From: Kibdelosporangium philippinense
GTDB taxonomy: Bacteria > Actinomycetota > Actinomycetes > Mycobacteriales > Pseudonocardiaceae
Direction of reading: 5' to 3'
Assembly: GCF_021390435.2 (NCBI RefSeq)
Contig: NZ_JAJVCN010000001.1
Location: 1,922,001-1,986,000, forward strand
DNA: 64,000 nucleotides
In this document: positions 44,599-53,546 of the stretch, piece by piece
Position numbering within the stretch: the stretch's first letter is position 1
Layout of the letters: every line of letters begins with the position of its first letter
The notes under the pieces: model-generated
What the model was told of the DNA's origin: nothing
Database searches by the model: none
The model's input: only the letters and a program-made list of their open reading frames with translations
Made by a program: the position numbers and the translations under genes

Positions 44599-44952
44599 CT
44601 AGGCGGGGTTGGTGCGGCCCCAGCGGAGCATGGCATGCAGGACGTTGCGCAGGCTCAGGCCCTGTTCGGTGAGTTCGTAGACCACTCGTGGCGGGACTTC
44701 GGGGTAGATCGTGCGTGTGATGATGCCCTGGTGTTCCAGCGCGCGCAGCCGATCGGTCAAGGTTTTCGCGCTGACCGGGCCGATCCCTGCGCGCAGTTCG
44801 GTGAACCGCAGCGGCCCGGCCAGCAGTTCGCGCACGATCAACGTGGTCCATTTGCCATCGAGCACCTGCAGGGTTCGGGAGATGGCACATTCGCGGTCGT
44901 TCCGCGCGTCCATCAGCTCAGCATGAACCCGCTGGTCAAGCTCGGTTTCCAT
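44599..44952 (-). CDS. HxlR-family transcriptional regulator
   Basis: A 117-aa winged-helix regulator: CAISRTLQVLDGKWTTLIVREL with the HxlR-type N-terminal Cys (about 24), then FTELRAGIGPVSAKTLTDRL and the wing VPPRVVYELTEQG. Many members sense aldehydes, quinones or oxidants through that Cys. It is divergent from an NmrA-type oxidoreductase across 57 bp holding an inverted repeat. ATG 44952 was chosen; the longer frame is antisense to the neighbour. Confidence 0.9.
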   Translation of the reverse strand: METELDQRVHAELMDARNDRECAISRTLQVLDGKWTTLIVRELLAGPLRFTELRAGIGPVSAKTLTDRLRALEHQGIITRTIYPEVPPRVVYELTEQGLSLRNVLHAMLRWGRTNPA

Positions 44953-44977
44953 AATGAAACTATGGCACTTTCTGGGT

Positions 44978-44999
44978 ACTAGTTCAATGCGGGAACTAA
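44978..44999. promoter_or_regulatory. inverted repeat in the HxlR/NmrA intergenic region
   Basis: TAGTTC (44980-44985) and GAACTA (44993-44998) are exact inverted copies with a 7-nt spacer, in the 57-bp gap between the two divergent genes. Position and size fit an HxlR-dimer operator that would control both genes. Confidence 0.5.
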
Positions 45000-45009
45000 C
45001 TTCGCCGGT

Positions 45010-45834
45010 ATGACTTCGTTGAAGATCGCCGTGTACGGCGCGACCGGCGCCCAAGGGTCTGCTGTCGTCCAGAACCTCCTCGACGTTGGACACGTGGTCC
45101 GTGCGGTGGCGCGGAAACCCGGGACCATCGCTGGTGTGGAATCGGTCGCGGCCGATCTGGCCGACGTCGACGCTCTGGTCGAGGGGTACACCGGCGTGGA
45201 CGGTGTCGTTCTCCAACTTCCGATGGTCTTCGACGAGACCGCGTTCATCCAGGCGAGGACAGTTCTCGCGGCGCTTGGCAAGGCGAAGGTGCCCAGGGTC
45301 GTGTTCAACCAGGGCGGGGCCTTGCCGGATGAGCCGGTCGGTATGCCCTATGTAGACGCGCGCGTGTTGATGAGCGCGGGGTTGCCGGACGTTGTCGAGA
45401 CGGTCGCGATCACCGGGCCTGTCCTGACATATATGGAGAACCTCGCGGCGCCGTGGTCGACGCCGTTGATTGACGCGGGCGAGGTCGTGTATCCGTTGCC
45501 CGGCGAGTTGCCGGTGCCGTGGGTGGCGGCGAGTGATGTCGCCGCTGTGATCGTCGATCTGCTCGTCCAGGATGCGCCGCCTTCGGTGCGAGTCGTTGCG
45601 GGGCCGGAGGATCTGACAGGCGATCAGGTCGCGGCCGTGCTGGGTTCGTCCGTTCGTTGGCGCACGATTACTCCGGCCGAATATGGGGAATTGCTCCGCC
45701 CGATCGCCGGTTCCGAGGCGGCTGAAGGGATCGCGGCGTTGTACGCGAACCCGGTGGCACCGCCTGACCAGGCCATAGTCCTGCGTGGCACAACAACCTT
45801 GAAACAATGGGCTGACCGGCAGATCTGGCGCTGA
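45010..45834 (+). CDS. NmrA-family NAD(P)-binding protein
   Basis: A 274-aa atypical SDR: IAVYGATGAQGSAVVQNLL with the NmrA-type glycine loop (GATGAQG), VVFNQGGALPDE and PWVAASDVAAVIVDLL. It is probably an NAD(P)H-dependent reductase or redox sensor. Divergence from an HxlR regulator is the common arrangement for detoxifying quinone or aldehyde reductases. It is a distant paralogue of the NmrA-like gene at 161-976, which is paired with an AraC regulator instead. Confidence 0.85.
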   Translation: MTSLKIAVYGATGAQGSAVVQNLLDVGHVVRAVARKPGTIAGVESVAADLADVDALVEGYTGVDGVVLQLPMVFDETAFIQARTVLAALGKAKVPRVVFNQGGALPDEPVGMPYVDARVLMSAGLPDVVETVAITGPVLTYMENLAAPWSTPLIDAGEVVYPLPGELPVPWVAASDVAAVIVDLLVQDAPPSVRVVAGPEDLTGDQVAAVLGSSVRWRTITPAEYGELLRPIAGSEAAEGIAALYANPVAPPDQAIVLRGTTTLKQWADRQIWR

Positions 45835-45900
45835 TAATCTCCGCCCAAGCCGCTTGGTGCCGTGCGACGAATCCGGTACGGCACAGGCGGAGGAGGGGCG

Positions 45901-48249
45901 TTGAGTGGTTTAGCGCGTATTGGGTTGGCGGTCGCGGCCGCGTTGCTGCTTGGTGTGATCGTGGTGATCGGTTCGGACAACGGCGAGTCCGCGCGTGACG
46001 TGCGGCTGCTGTCCGGCGCGGCCTGGCTGACCTCGTCGAAGGTCGGCCAGGTGACGTTGCTGGACGGCAGCAACGTCGAAGTCGCGGCCCAAGTCCAAGT
46101 CGCACCCGCTGGCAACAGTCTTGAAGTGGCACAACAGGGCTCGACCGCGTATGCCGTCGACCAAACGGCGGGCACCGTGCGCCGGGTCGACGGCGGAACG
46201 TTCGATCTCACTGAACCACGGTCACCGATTCCCGACGCGACAGTGGGTCTCACGGCCGTTCCCGGCCGGGACACTGTGTACACAGTGGACAAACGCAGAG
46301 GCATGCTTGCCTACACCGATCCCAAGAACCTGACCCCACGTGGTGACGCCGTTACGTTCGCCGCGGGCACGGCCACGGTCGACGACAATGGCATCCTGTG
46401 GGCGATCGACGCCCGCACCGGTGACTTATCCCATGTGCGGGACGGAAAACTGAACATTCGCCGCCAGGTCGCTCAGCCCGGCAACTCCGAGCTGGTCATG
46501 GTCAATGGGCAGCCGGTGGTGGTGGATATCGCCGCGCGTAAGGCAATAAGTATCGACAGTGCCACCGGCCGACCCGCTGATCCCGTCGAATTGCCGTTCA
46601 CGCCTGCGGATACCGTGCATGTTTCCGGATCGCGGCATTCCGAGCGGCTGTACCTGGTGGTCAACCGTGGCCTGCTGATCGTGTGCGATGTCGCCGCGAG
46701 TGGTTGCAGCAAGGCGATTTCGTTGAGCGAGGGCAACGCTTTCGGTCCCGCGGTCGAGTCGGGCGACCAGGTTTTCATCCCCGACTACACGACCGGGCAG
46801 GTCTGGATCATCGACGTGCCGGGCTCGCGCGTGCTCGCCAAACCGGCCGTGCTGACGCCGGATGTCCGGTTCGAGTTGCTGGTCCGGGACAAGGTCGTGT
46901 TCTACAACGACACGAACTCCGAGCGCGCGGGCGTGATCCAGCTTGACGGGAAAGTCATCAACGCGGCCAAATACGACGCCAACGACCCTGGGCGTGGCTT
47001 GAACGGGTCGGCCACGCCGTCCCCGCCAGCACAGCAAACCCCCGGGTCAAGTTCCGCTGTGCCCAGCTCAACCGCTGTGCAGCCGTCTCGCGGCGGTAGT
47101 GCGGTTGAGCCTACTCAGGTCGTCCAGCAAACGTCCGCCGGTCATGCGCCGCCTGCGCCGACACCGCTGTCTTCAGAATCACCGCCTCCGCCCCGGGCTC
47201 CCTCCGAGTCGAGCGTGCCTTCAGCGAGCACTACGCCACCGCCTCCACCTGCGGAGCCGCGGCTGGAGATCACGATGAGCACCACGACCCCGACGGCGAA
47301 CCAAACGGTCACCTTGCGGGTCAACAACCTCAACGGCGAAGCACCTGTCGATGCACAGTGGACATTCGGTGAAGGTACGACAGGTGGCGGCGTGACGACG
47401 ACCCACCGATGGTCAACCCCCGGTTCCTACTTCGTCACCGTGACCGCGACTTTGTCCGACGGACGGCAGGCGATGACGTCGAACACCGTCAACGTGTCCG
47501 CGGTCCCCACCGTGCGGCTTGCGGTCAGCATTCCCGGTGGCGGTGGAAGTGTGAGCGGCGGCGGCATCAACTGCCCGCCGACGTGTTCAGTTGACCTGCA
47601 GCCGAACACCCAGGTCACACTCACCGCGCAGCCAGACGCGACGCATCAGCTCGGCAGTTGGGGCGGGGCTTGTGCCGGAAGCTCTGGGGCGTCGTGTGAC
47701 GTGACCGTTGATACCGCGAAGAACGTCACGTACTCGTTCGAGGCCAAGCCCACGCCGCAGGCCACTCTCACGATCAGCTCGCCGACGGGCGGCCGGATTC
47801 TCATTGGTGGCGGGGGTTCTTGTCCTTCGACGTGCACCGTGACCCGGAACGCCGGGTCTCCCATCCAGCTGACCGCCGATCCGGACAACGACCGGACTTT
47901 CACTTCGTGGGGCGGAGCTTGTGCCGGTCAGGACGCCACGTGCTCGCTGACCATGACCGGCCAACAGAGCGTCTCGGCCACGTTCACCCTGATCGAGGCG
48001 CCAAGGATCACGGGACTGACCTGTGAACCGTTGGGGCCTGGCACTTTCTCGTGTGACTTGAGCGCGACACCGGCGCAGCTGCAGATCCGCTGGGTGGTCG
48101 ACGGGTTCGCGGTGAATTCCCAGAACGACAGGACGTTCATGACCCACCGCTGTGGGCCGGACAGGTTCGCCAACATCACGGTCACGGTGACGAACGCGCG
48201 GGCGAGCGCTAGTCGCGAGAGCAACTCGATCTGCGAGCCCGGGGGCTGA
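45901..48249 (+). CDS. large membrane-anchored surface protein with PKD and InlB-like repeat domains
   Basis: A 782-aa protein from TTG 45901, chosen because GGAGGAGG lies just upstream; GTG 45862 is the alternative. One N-terminal membrane helix (ARIGLAVAAALLLGVIVVIG) is followed by a ~330-residue beta-propeller-like region. A long Pro/Ser/Thr-rich linker comes next (about 370-470), then a PKD domain (DAQWTFGEGTTGGGV..). Two similar ~75-residue repeats follow, each with CPPTCSV / CPSTCTV and SWGGACAG. A C-terminal Cys-containing Ig-like segment closes the protein. It should face outward with disulfide-bonded modules. The function is unknown; cell-wall attachment or secretion-system association is speculation. 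Confidence 0.75.
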   Translation: MSGLARIGLAVAAALLLGVIVVIGSDNGESARDVRLLSGAAWLTSSKVGQVTLLDGSNVEVAAQVQVAPAGNSLEVAQQGSTAYAVDQTAGTVRRVDGGTFDLTEPRSPIPDATVGLTAVPGRDTVYTVDKRRGMLAYTDPKNLTPRGDAVTFAAGTATVDDNGILWAIDARTGDLSHVRDGKLNIRRQVAQPGNSELVMVNGQPVVVDIAARKAISIDSATGRPADPVELPFTPADTVHVSGSRHSERLYLVVNRGLLIVCDVAASGCSKAISLSEGNAFGPAVESGDQVFIPDYTTGQVWIIDVPGSRVLAKPAVLTPDVRFELLVRDKVVFYNDTNSERAGVIQLDGKVINAAKYDANDPGRGLNGSATPSPPAQQTPGSSSAVPSSTAVQPSRGGSAVEPTQVVQQTSAGHAPPAPTPLSSESPPPPRAPSESSVPSASTTPPPPPAEPRLEITMSTTTPTANQTVTLRVNNLNGEAPVDAQWTFGEGTTGGGVTTTHRWSTPGSYFVTVTATLSDGRQAMTSNTVNVSAVPTVRLAVSIPGGGGSVSGGGINCPPTCSVDLQPNTQVTLTAQPDATHQLGSWGGACAGSSGASCDVTVDTAKNVTYSFEAKPTPQATLTISSPTGGRILIGGGGSCPSTCTVTRNAGSPIQLTADPDNDRTFTSWGGACAGQDATCSLTMTGQQSVSATFTLIEAPRITGLTCEPLGPGTFSCDLSATPAQLQIRWVVDGFAVNSQNDRTFMTHRCGPDRFANITVTVTNARASASRESNSICEPGG

Positions 48250-48264
48250 ATTCCCAGCGTGGGT

Positions 48265-48310
48265 CTCGTGAGTGGTTATGCGTGTTCTAACACGCATAAC
48301 CACTCACGAG
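48265..48310. terminator. perfect 20-bp hairpin with the TCGTGAGTG arm
   Basis: CTCGTGAGTGGTTATGCGTG (48265-48284) pairs exactly with CACGCATAACCACTCACGAG (48291-48310) around TTCTAA. It lies between two convergent genes (surface protein and rpsN). An outer pair TTCCCAGC / GCTGGGGA flanks the stem. Confidence 0.88.
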
Positions 48311-48325
48311 CTCTGAGCTGGGGAA

Positions 48326-48631
48326 TCACCAGCTTGACTTTCGAACCCCGGGCAGCTCGCCATTGTGCACCATTTCCCGGAGCCTGACCCGGGACAAGCC
48401 GAAAGCGCGAAAATATCCGCGCGGGCGCCCGTCGACGACATCACGGTTGCGCAGCCGGGTCGCGCTGGCATTCCGCGGCTGCTTCTGAAGCTCGGCCGAC
48501 GCGGCGGATCGGTCCTCTTCGGACGACGAAGGCGACCGCAGGATCTTCTTCAACTCAGCCCGCCGTTCGGCGTAGCGGGCCACGACCTCCCGGCGCTGCG
48601 CATCCCTCGCGATCTTCGACTTCTTCGCCAC
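48326..48631 (-). CDS. rpsN: 30S ribosomal protein S14, zinc-independent paralogue
   Basis: A 101-aa S14 of the long, Cys-free (C-) type: [20 protein letters not shown] at the start, [13 protein letters not shown] and [19 protein letters not shown]. The C-terminus ends PGVRKSSW. The start is GTG 48631 behind AGGAGG. C- forms replace the zinc-ribbon S14 under zinc starvation. It is divergent from rpmE2 and rpmF across a possible Zur box. Confidence 0.93.
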   Translation of the reverse strand: MAKKSKIARDAQRREVVARYAERRAELKKILRSPSSSEEDRSAASAELQKQPRNASATRLRNRDVVDGRPRGYFRAFGLSRVRLREMVHNGELPGVRKSSW

Positions 48632-48640
48632 GGTTCCTCC

Positions 48641-48655
48641 TGAAAACGACAACCA
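48641..48655. promoter_or_regulatory. possible Zur box
   Basis: TGAAAACGACAACCA matches 10 of 15 positions of the actinobacterial Zur consensus TGAAAATGATTTTCA. It lies 9 nt before rpsN and 26 nt before rpmE2, where a shared repressor site for zinc-independent ribosomal genes is expected. The match is imperfect. Confidence 0.45.
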
Positions 48656-48681
48656 TTGCCAACAAGGGTATAGTGCTGGCC

Positions 48682-48933
48682 ATGAAGCCAGGCATCCACC
48701 CCGACTACCATCCGGTCGTGATCAAGGACGGCTCCACCGGAAAGTCGTTCCTGACCAGGTCAACGGTTACATCCGACAAGACGATCGAGTGGGAGGACGG
48801 CAATACGTACCCCTTGATCGTGGTCGACGTGACGGCCGACTCGCACCCGTTCTGGACCGGCAAGCAGCGGCTTGTCGACAGTGCGGGCCGGGTTGAGAAG
48901 TTCCGTCAGCGCTATGGCGACAGGAGGGGCTGA
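48682..48933 (+). CDS. rpmE2: 50S ribosomal protein L31 type B
   Basis: An 83-aa L31 of the type B (zinc-free) form: [54 protein letters not shown]. No CxxC zinc pair is present. It overlaps rpmF by TGATG. Under low zinc it substitutes for the zinc-binding L31, releasing zinc. Confidence 0.94.
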   Translation: MKPGIHPDYHPVVIKDGSTGKSFLTRSTVTSDKTIEWEDGNTYPLIVVDVTADSHPFWTGKQRLVDSAGRVEKFRQRYGDRRG

Positions 48934-49097
48934 TGGCCGTCCCCAAACGGAAGAAGTCGCGGAGCAACACCAGGCACCGGCGCGCGCAGTGGAAGGCGAG
49001 CGCCGTCGACCTCGTCGTAGTGACGACTCCCGATGGTCGAAAACTATCGGTTCCCCGTCGGTTTTTCGAAGCCTATCGTCGGGGCCTGGTCAATTAA
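48933..49097 (+). CDS. rpmF: 50S ribosomal protein L32, zinc-independent paralogue
   Basis: A 54-aa protein: [20 protein letters not shown] is the L32 signature. The rest ([29 protein letters not shown]) lacks the four cysteines of the zinc form. ATG 48933 overlaps the L31 stop, and GGAGGGG precedes it. With rpsN and rpmE2 it makes a small set of C- ribosomal paralogues. Confidence 0.9.
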   Translation: MAVPKRKKSRSNTRHRRAQWKASAVDLVVVTTPDGRKLSVPRRFFEAYRRGLVN

Positions 49098-49625
49098 CTC
49101 TGCGCAGCTGTCGATTCACTGTCGCACTTAACACGGTTTTTGCTTCGCGGGTTTTTCGGCCTTTCCTGCTGCAATAGTGGTCCTTAGCCCAGGTGTTTCA
49201 CGCGGATAGCCGCGACACGAGCCGTAGATAGAACGAAGTGCCTGCCCTGTAAGGGAAACTGGGACTTGTCTAGGGTCCAGGTTCTCGAACGGGAAGGCAC
49301 TTCGCGGATGAAGCGTATCGAACGGTCCCGCCGGGTCAAGGTCAGCGCGGACGGTACGGGTGTCGTGTCGCATGCCGGGGTCGGAATGCTGCGGGAACTG
49401 GCCTGGGATACCGGGCTGGTGAGCGGGATCAGCACTGCGCTGGCCGACACCTATGCCGGACGGTGGCAGCACGCGCCAGGCCGGGTGTTCACCGACCTGG
49501 CGGTCGCGATCGCAGATGGCGGCGACTGTGTCTCCCACATCGAGGTGTTCGGCGACCGGCACGAGGTATGCTGTCGGCGTATCCGGTGATGTGTCCAGGT
49601 GAGTACGAACTGATGTGTCCAGGTG

Positions 49626-50396
49626 TCAAGCGACGGTGGCGGTGTCCGTGATGGCGGCGAGTCGGTTCTTCAGCCGGTAGCTGGGGCCGTTGATGGGGAT
49701 GACGTCGCAGTGGTGCAGGAGCCGGTCGAGGATCGCGGTGGCGAGGACCTCGTCGCTGAAGACTTGGGCCCATTCCCCGAAGTTCTTATTCGAGGTCAGA
49801 ATGACGGAGCCTTTCTCGTAGCGCTTCGAAATAACCTGGAAGACCAGGTTGGCTTCGGCGCGTTCGAGGGGCTGATAGCCCACCTCGTCGATCACGAGGA
49901 CGTTGGGCCGTAGGTAGGTGCGCAGAGTGCTGGTGAGCCGTCCGATCGCGTCGGCGGCTTTCAGGCGGCGGACCATGTCGTCCAGGGTGGTGAAGTAGAC
50001 GGTGTAGCCGGCGCGGCAGGCAGCGACCGCGAGAGCGACGGCGATGTGTGTTTTCCCGACTCCGGGCGGCCCGAGCAGAGCGGCGTTGCCTTTGTCCTCA
50101 ATGAACGAGAGCGTGGCCAAGTCTTTGATCTTCCGCGGATCCAGCTCGGGCTGGAAGGAGAAGTCGTAGTCGTCCAGGGTCTTGTGGTGCGGCAGTTTCG
50201 ACAGGCGCAGGGCGCTGCGGAAGCGGCGTTCGTCGCGGACGGCGGCTTCCTCTTCCAGGACCAGGTCGAGGAACTCGAGGTATCCCATCTGGTTGTCCTC
50301 GGCGCGGCGGGCGAAGGTGTCGAGCTGGCTGGGCAGGTGGTTCAGGCCGAGCCGGGTGGCGGTGGAGCGGATGCGGGTGGTGACCAGCTCGTTCAA
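49626..50396 (-). CDS. istB: IstB-type transposition ATPase of the IS21 element
   Basis: A 256-aa AAA+ helper ATPase: Walker A LLGPPGVGKTHIA (about 98), Walker B VLVIDEVGYQPL (about 160) and sensor-like VILTSNKNFGEWAQVFSDE. It stimulates IstA and selects the target. The start is TTG 50396, overlapping the istA stop (TTGA). Confidence 0.92.
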   Translation of the reverse strand: MNELVTTRIRSTATRLGLNHLPSQLDTFARRAEDNQMGYLEFLDLVLEEEAAVRDERRFRSALRLSKLPHHKTLDDYDFSFQPELDPRKIKDLATLSFIEDKGNAALLGPPGVGKTHIAVALAVAACRAGYTVYFTTLDDMVRRLKAADAIGRLTSTLRTYLRPNVLVIDEVGYQPLERAEANLVFQVISKRYEKGSVILTSNKNFGEWAQVFSDEVLATAILDRLLHHCDVIPINGPSYRLKNRLAAITDTATVA

Positions 50397-51880
50397 CGGT
50401 GATCCTTCGTCTGCGGTAGTGCTGTGGTCCTGCTGGGTCCGGTGCCGGTGAGTTGTTCATAGACCGACAGCGGGCGGTGTTCGACCTTGATCTGTGCGGC
50501 GGCGGTGCGGGTGAGCAGCGCCTCCAGTGACCGGGGCCACGACTGTTCAGGCGCGGTATTGGGCCGCAGCGGGATGACCTTCCCGTCGTGGTCGTCGTCC
50601 TCGATGCTGGTGGTAACCGCGCGGGTGTGGCCGTCGGGCAGACCGTCCCAATGGGTTTCGTCGACGACCCGCTGGCCTCTGGTCGTGGCCCGGGGATGGA
50701 CGGCCAGCAGGGTGCCGTCGGCTAGGTTGCCGGTCGTGGCCGCGTCGATGGATGTGGCATGCAGGCTGATGGTGTCGGCGGTGGCGCGGATCTCGACCAG
50801 CTGGCGGTGACGGACCTTGCGGGCAGGAACTGAGTAAAGGCTGGCGTCGAACGCGACCAGGCAGTCCTTGCCGACGTGCCGCAGATGCCGCTGCGTGACC
50901 AGATACGGACTGACTGGGATTGGGTGCAGGGCCGAGTGGTCACGGGCGGCGCGGTGGCCGATGACCTCGCCGTGCGTGCTGTGGACGCGCTTGCGCCGCA
51001 ACGGGACCCAGGCGGTGAACGCCGAGTCCATCTCCTCCAGGCTGGCGAACCCACGACCGGCCAGGACGTGATCGCGCACGATCGCGACTTGGCGCTCGAC
51101 CCGGCCCTTGCCGGTCGGGCGGTATGCGGCCAGCACGTCGATGTCGAAGTCGTAGTGCCCGGCGAACGCCACGGCTTCCGGATGCAACGGAACGGCCTTG
51201 CCTGGGGCGACATGCCGACGCACCACGGTCTTGGTGCGGTCGTAGACGATCGCCCGAGGCACCCCGCCGAAGTGCTCGAACGCCCGGCGATGGCAGGCGA
51301 AGAAGGTCTCCAGGTCCTGACTGGTGGTAAAGCAGCAGAACGGGTCGCGTGAATAGGACAAGGTCATGTGGAACGAGTAGACCTTCGGAATGCCGACATG
51401 CGCGAGGATCTGACCCTCGTCCCCCCAGTCCACTTGGGCCTGCGCGCCTGGGATCACCTCGAACCGGCGGTGCAGGAGCCCCAGCTCGTCCGGGGCGATA
51501 CCCAGCTCGGCCGCGATCCTGGGACGGGCCTCCTGCAAATACAGCTTGACGCGCTGATAGTTGCCGGTGAACCCGTACTGCTCGACCAGCCGCTCGTGAA
51601 TAACCGTGCCTTTCAGCAGCAGCTCTGAGCGCAGCCACGCATCGATCACCGGCGCCATCGCGGCGATCACCGGCGTGCGGGTCCCCTTGCGGCTGCTGCC
51701 TCGCGGCGGTCCTGGCCGCGCGTCGCTGGCCAGGTATTTGCGGACAGTCTGCCGGTGCAGCCCGGTCTCCCGCGCGATCGCAGAGATGCTCATCGCGCCG
51801 GACTCATACAAGCCACGGAAGCGACGCAGCTCCGCCCACCGCTCCTCGTCCAAGATCACCAGTGCCGTCCCTATACACAC
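50393..51880 (-). CDS. istA: IstA-type DDE transposase of the IS21 element
   Basis: A 495-aa transposase: N-terminal helix-turn-helix ISAIARETGLHRQTVRKYL, then a DDE (rve) core. AQVDWGDEGQI gives the first Asp (about 150), and PRAIVYDRTKTVV gives the second. An SH3-like C-terminal region with RKVRHRQLVEI follows. The open frame starts at GTG 51880; a start a few codons further in is possible. Confidence 0.92.
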   Translation of the reverse strand: MCIGTALVILDEERWAELRRFRGLYESGAMSISAIARETGLHRQTVRKYLASDARPGPPRGSSRKGTRTPVIAAMAPVIDAWLRSELLLKGTVIHERLVEQYGFTGNYQRVKLYLQEARPRIAAELGIAPDELGLLHRRFEVIPGAQAQVDWGDEGQILAHVGIPKVYSFHMTLSYSRDPFCCFTTSQDLETFFACHRRAFEHFGGVPRAIVYDRTKTVVRRHVAPGKAVPLHPEAVAFAGHYDFDIDVLAAYRPTGKGRVERQVAIVRDHVLAGRGFASLEEMDSAFTAWVPLRRKRVHSTHGEVIGHRAARDHSALHPIPVSPYLVTQRHLRHVGKDCLVAFDASLYSVPARKVRHRQLVEIRATADTISLHATSIDAATTGNLADGTLLAVHPRATTRGQRVVDETHWDGLPDGHTRAVTTSIEDDDHDGKVIPLRPNTAPEQSWPRSLEALLTRTAAAQIKVEHRPLSVYEQLTGTGPSRTTALPQTKDHR

Positions 51881-53307
51881 CCGCCAGGTCGCACGACAGC
51901 TTGACGATCACCAGCGCGTACCGACACCCCGACACGCTACAAAGTGGACACATTAACCCGTACGTGGCTGGTCACATGAGTCCGTACGCCGACATATGCG
52001 GGCCGGTCGCGTCGATGCCGACCACCTGGCGGATGCTGGACCGCGTTGACCCGGCCCATCTGTCCAGGGTGCGTGCCGCGCGGGCAGCGGCACGGGAACG
52101 GGCCTGGGCCGCCGGCGCCACCCCGGACCTGACACAGCTGCTGCGGATCGATTTCGACGCCACAGTCACGATCTCGCACGCGGAGACCAAGCAAAACGCG
52201 GCGAAAACCTGGAAACGCACGTTCGGGTTTCACCCGTTGCTGGCGTTTCTGGACCGCCCGGAGGTCTCCGGCGGCGAGGCCCTGGCCGGGTTGCTGCGTC
52301 CGGGCAACGCGGGCAGCAACACCGCCGCCGATCATGTCACCGTGCTGGAGCAGGCGTTGGCCGCCCTGCCCGAGCACGCCCGGCCTCGGCCGGGTGACCC
52401 GGACACGGTGCGGGTGGTGGCCCGCTCGGACTCCGCCGGCGCCACCCACGCCTTCGCGACGGCGTGCCGGGATCGTGGGGTGTGGTTCTCCTTCGGGTTC
52501 CCCGTGGACGCCCGCATCCAGGCCATCGTGGATGAGGTGCCCGACCAGTGCTGGCAATCCGCGATCGAGTCGGATGGCGGGATCCGGGACGGCGCCTGGG
52601 TCGCCGAGGTCACCGGCCTGCTGGACCTGACAGCCTGGCCGGAAGGCTCCCGGGTGCTGCTGCGCGCCGAACGTCCCCATCCCGGTGCGCAGTTGCGGTT
52701 CACCGACGTCGACGGGCACCGGATCACCGCGTTCATCACCGACATTCCCGAGCGGGTGATCCCCGGTCAGAACGCCGGGCTGGAGCTTGACCACCGCCAG
52801 CACGCCCGGGTCGAAGACCGCATCCGGGAAGGCAAAGCCGCCGGGCTGCGTAACCTTCCCTGCCGGGGGTGGGATGAGAACGTCGCCTGGCTGGAAACCC
52901 TGCTGGCAGCCACGGATCTGGTGTGCTGGGCCAAACTGCTCGGGTTCACCGGCACACCGGAGTTGGCGCATGCCGAGATCGCCACCTTCCGCAATCTGGT
53001 GTTGCACGTGGCCGCCCGCATCACCCGCAGCGCCCGGCAGGTCCGCCTCCGTATCGACCGGACCTGGAAATACGCCGATGCCATCGCCGAGGCGTGGTTG
53101 AGGATCCGTGCCGCGTTCACCTGACCCGTCCACCCTGTCCCGACGACCCGAAAGACCCCGGAGCGGCCGACACGACAGCAGGTCGGCGGCATGCTCGCGC
53201 CTATCTCTCGAATCGCTCGCCGCGAGATCAACCAGACTCAACACAAGATCATCCCGGGATCACATGAAACACCTGGGTTAGCGTGAAATCACGGAAGGGA
53301 TCAGCAG

Positions 53308-53546
53308 ATGAGGAAGAGGACCGTAGGACTGCTCGTTGCTGGGGCGGCCGTGATGGCGGGAACCGTCGGCGGCGTCGCGTGGGCGAGCACCGCTGACGAG
53401 CCAACGCCGAGCGTGCGGATCGTTCAGCAGGAACAGCCCACGCAGCCGGACCAGGGCCAGACACAGCCGGACCAGCAGCAGCAACAGCCGCGTTCCGGGC
53501 GTGACTGCCCTGAGAAGAACGGCGGCAACCCGGCCCCGGCGCCTAG
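53308..53546 (+). pseudogene. small secreted Gln/Pro-rich protein truncated by IS1182
   Basis: ATG 53308 opens a protein with a Sec signal (MRKRTVGLLVAGAAVMAGTV.. cleaved near AWAS) and a Gln/Pro-rich, disordered mature part ending SGRDCPEKNGGNPAPAP. At CTAG (53543-53546) the IS1182 element begins, and the frame runs into IS sequence before stopping. Rejoining to the DNA after the IS array (57917 onward) gives ~26 further codons antisense to the end of ligD. The native C-terminus is therefore uncertain. Confidence 0.6.

Larger units (their letters stand above)
49572..51994 (-). mobile_element. IS21-family insertion sequence (2423 bp)
   Basis: The tips are TGTCGGCGTA (49572-49581) and its exact complement TACGCCGACA (51985-51994). 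Inner multiple-terminal repeats around TGATGTGTCCA follow. A 5-bp target duplication TATGC lies at 49567-49571 and 51995-51999. The element encodes IstA and IstB on the minus strand, both intact. It sits inside the transposase of an IS1380-family element. Confidence 0.92.
49308..53124 (+). pseudogene. IS1380-family transposase split by an IS21 insertion
   Basis: The N-terminal 88 codons (MKRIERSRRVKVSADG .. IEVFGDRHEVC) run from ATG 49308 to 49571. The remaining 374 codons resume at 52000 (GPVASMPTTWRMLDRVDP ..) and end at 53122-53124. Joining across the 5-bp TATGC duplication gives one uninterrupted reading frame of 462 aa. Both parts look sound (DFDATVTISHAETKQ, ARSDSAGATHAF), so the gene was intact when hit. 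Confidence 0.88.
49188..53277 (+). mobile_element. IS1380-family element interrupted by an IS21-family element
   Basis: The outer inverted repeats are CCCAGGTGTTTCACG (49188-) and the complement of CATGAAACACCTGGG (-53277), with one mismatch. TTAG flanks both ends (49184-49187 and 53278-53281), a perfect 4-bp target duplication. Removing the inner IS21 element and one TATGC copy restores a 1662-bp IS with a single 462-codon transposase gene. Confidence 0.88.

Noticed and set aside
51937..53244. 435-aa minus-strand open frame in the IS1380 transposase
   Set aside because: Shadow of the transposase. The plus strand shows clear family motifs and restores a full frame after IS removal.
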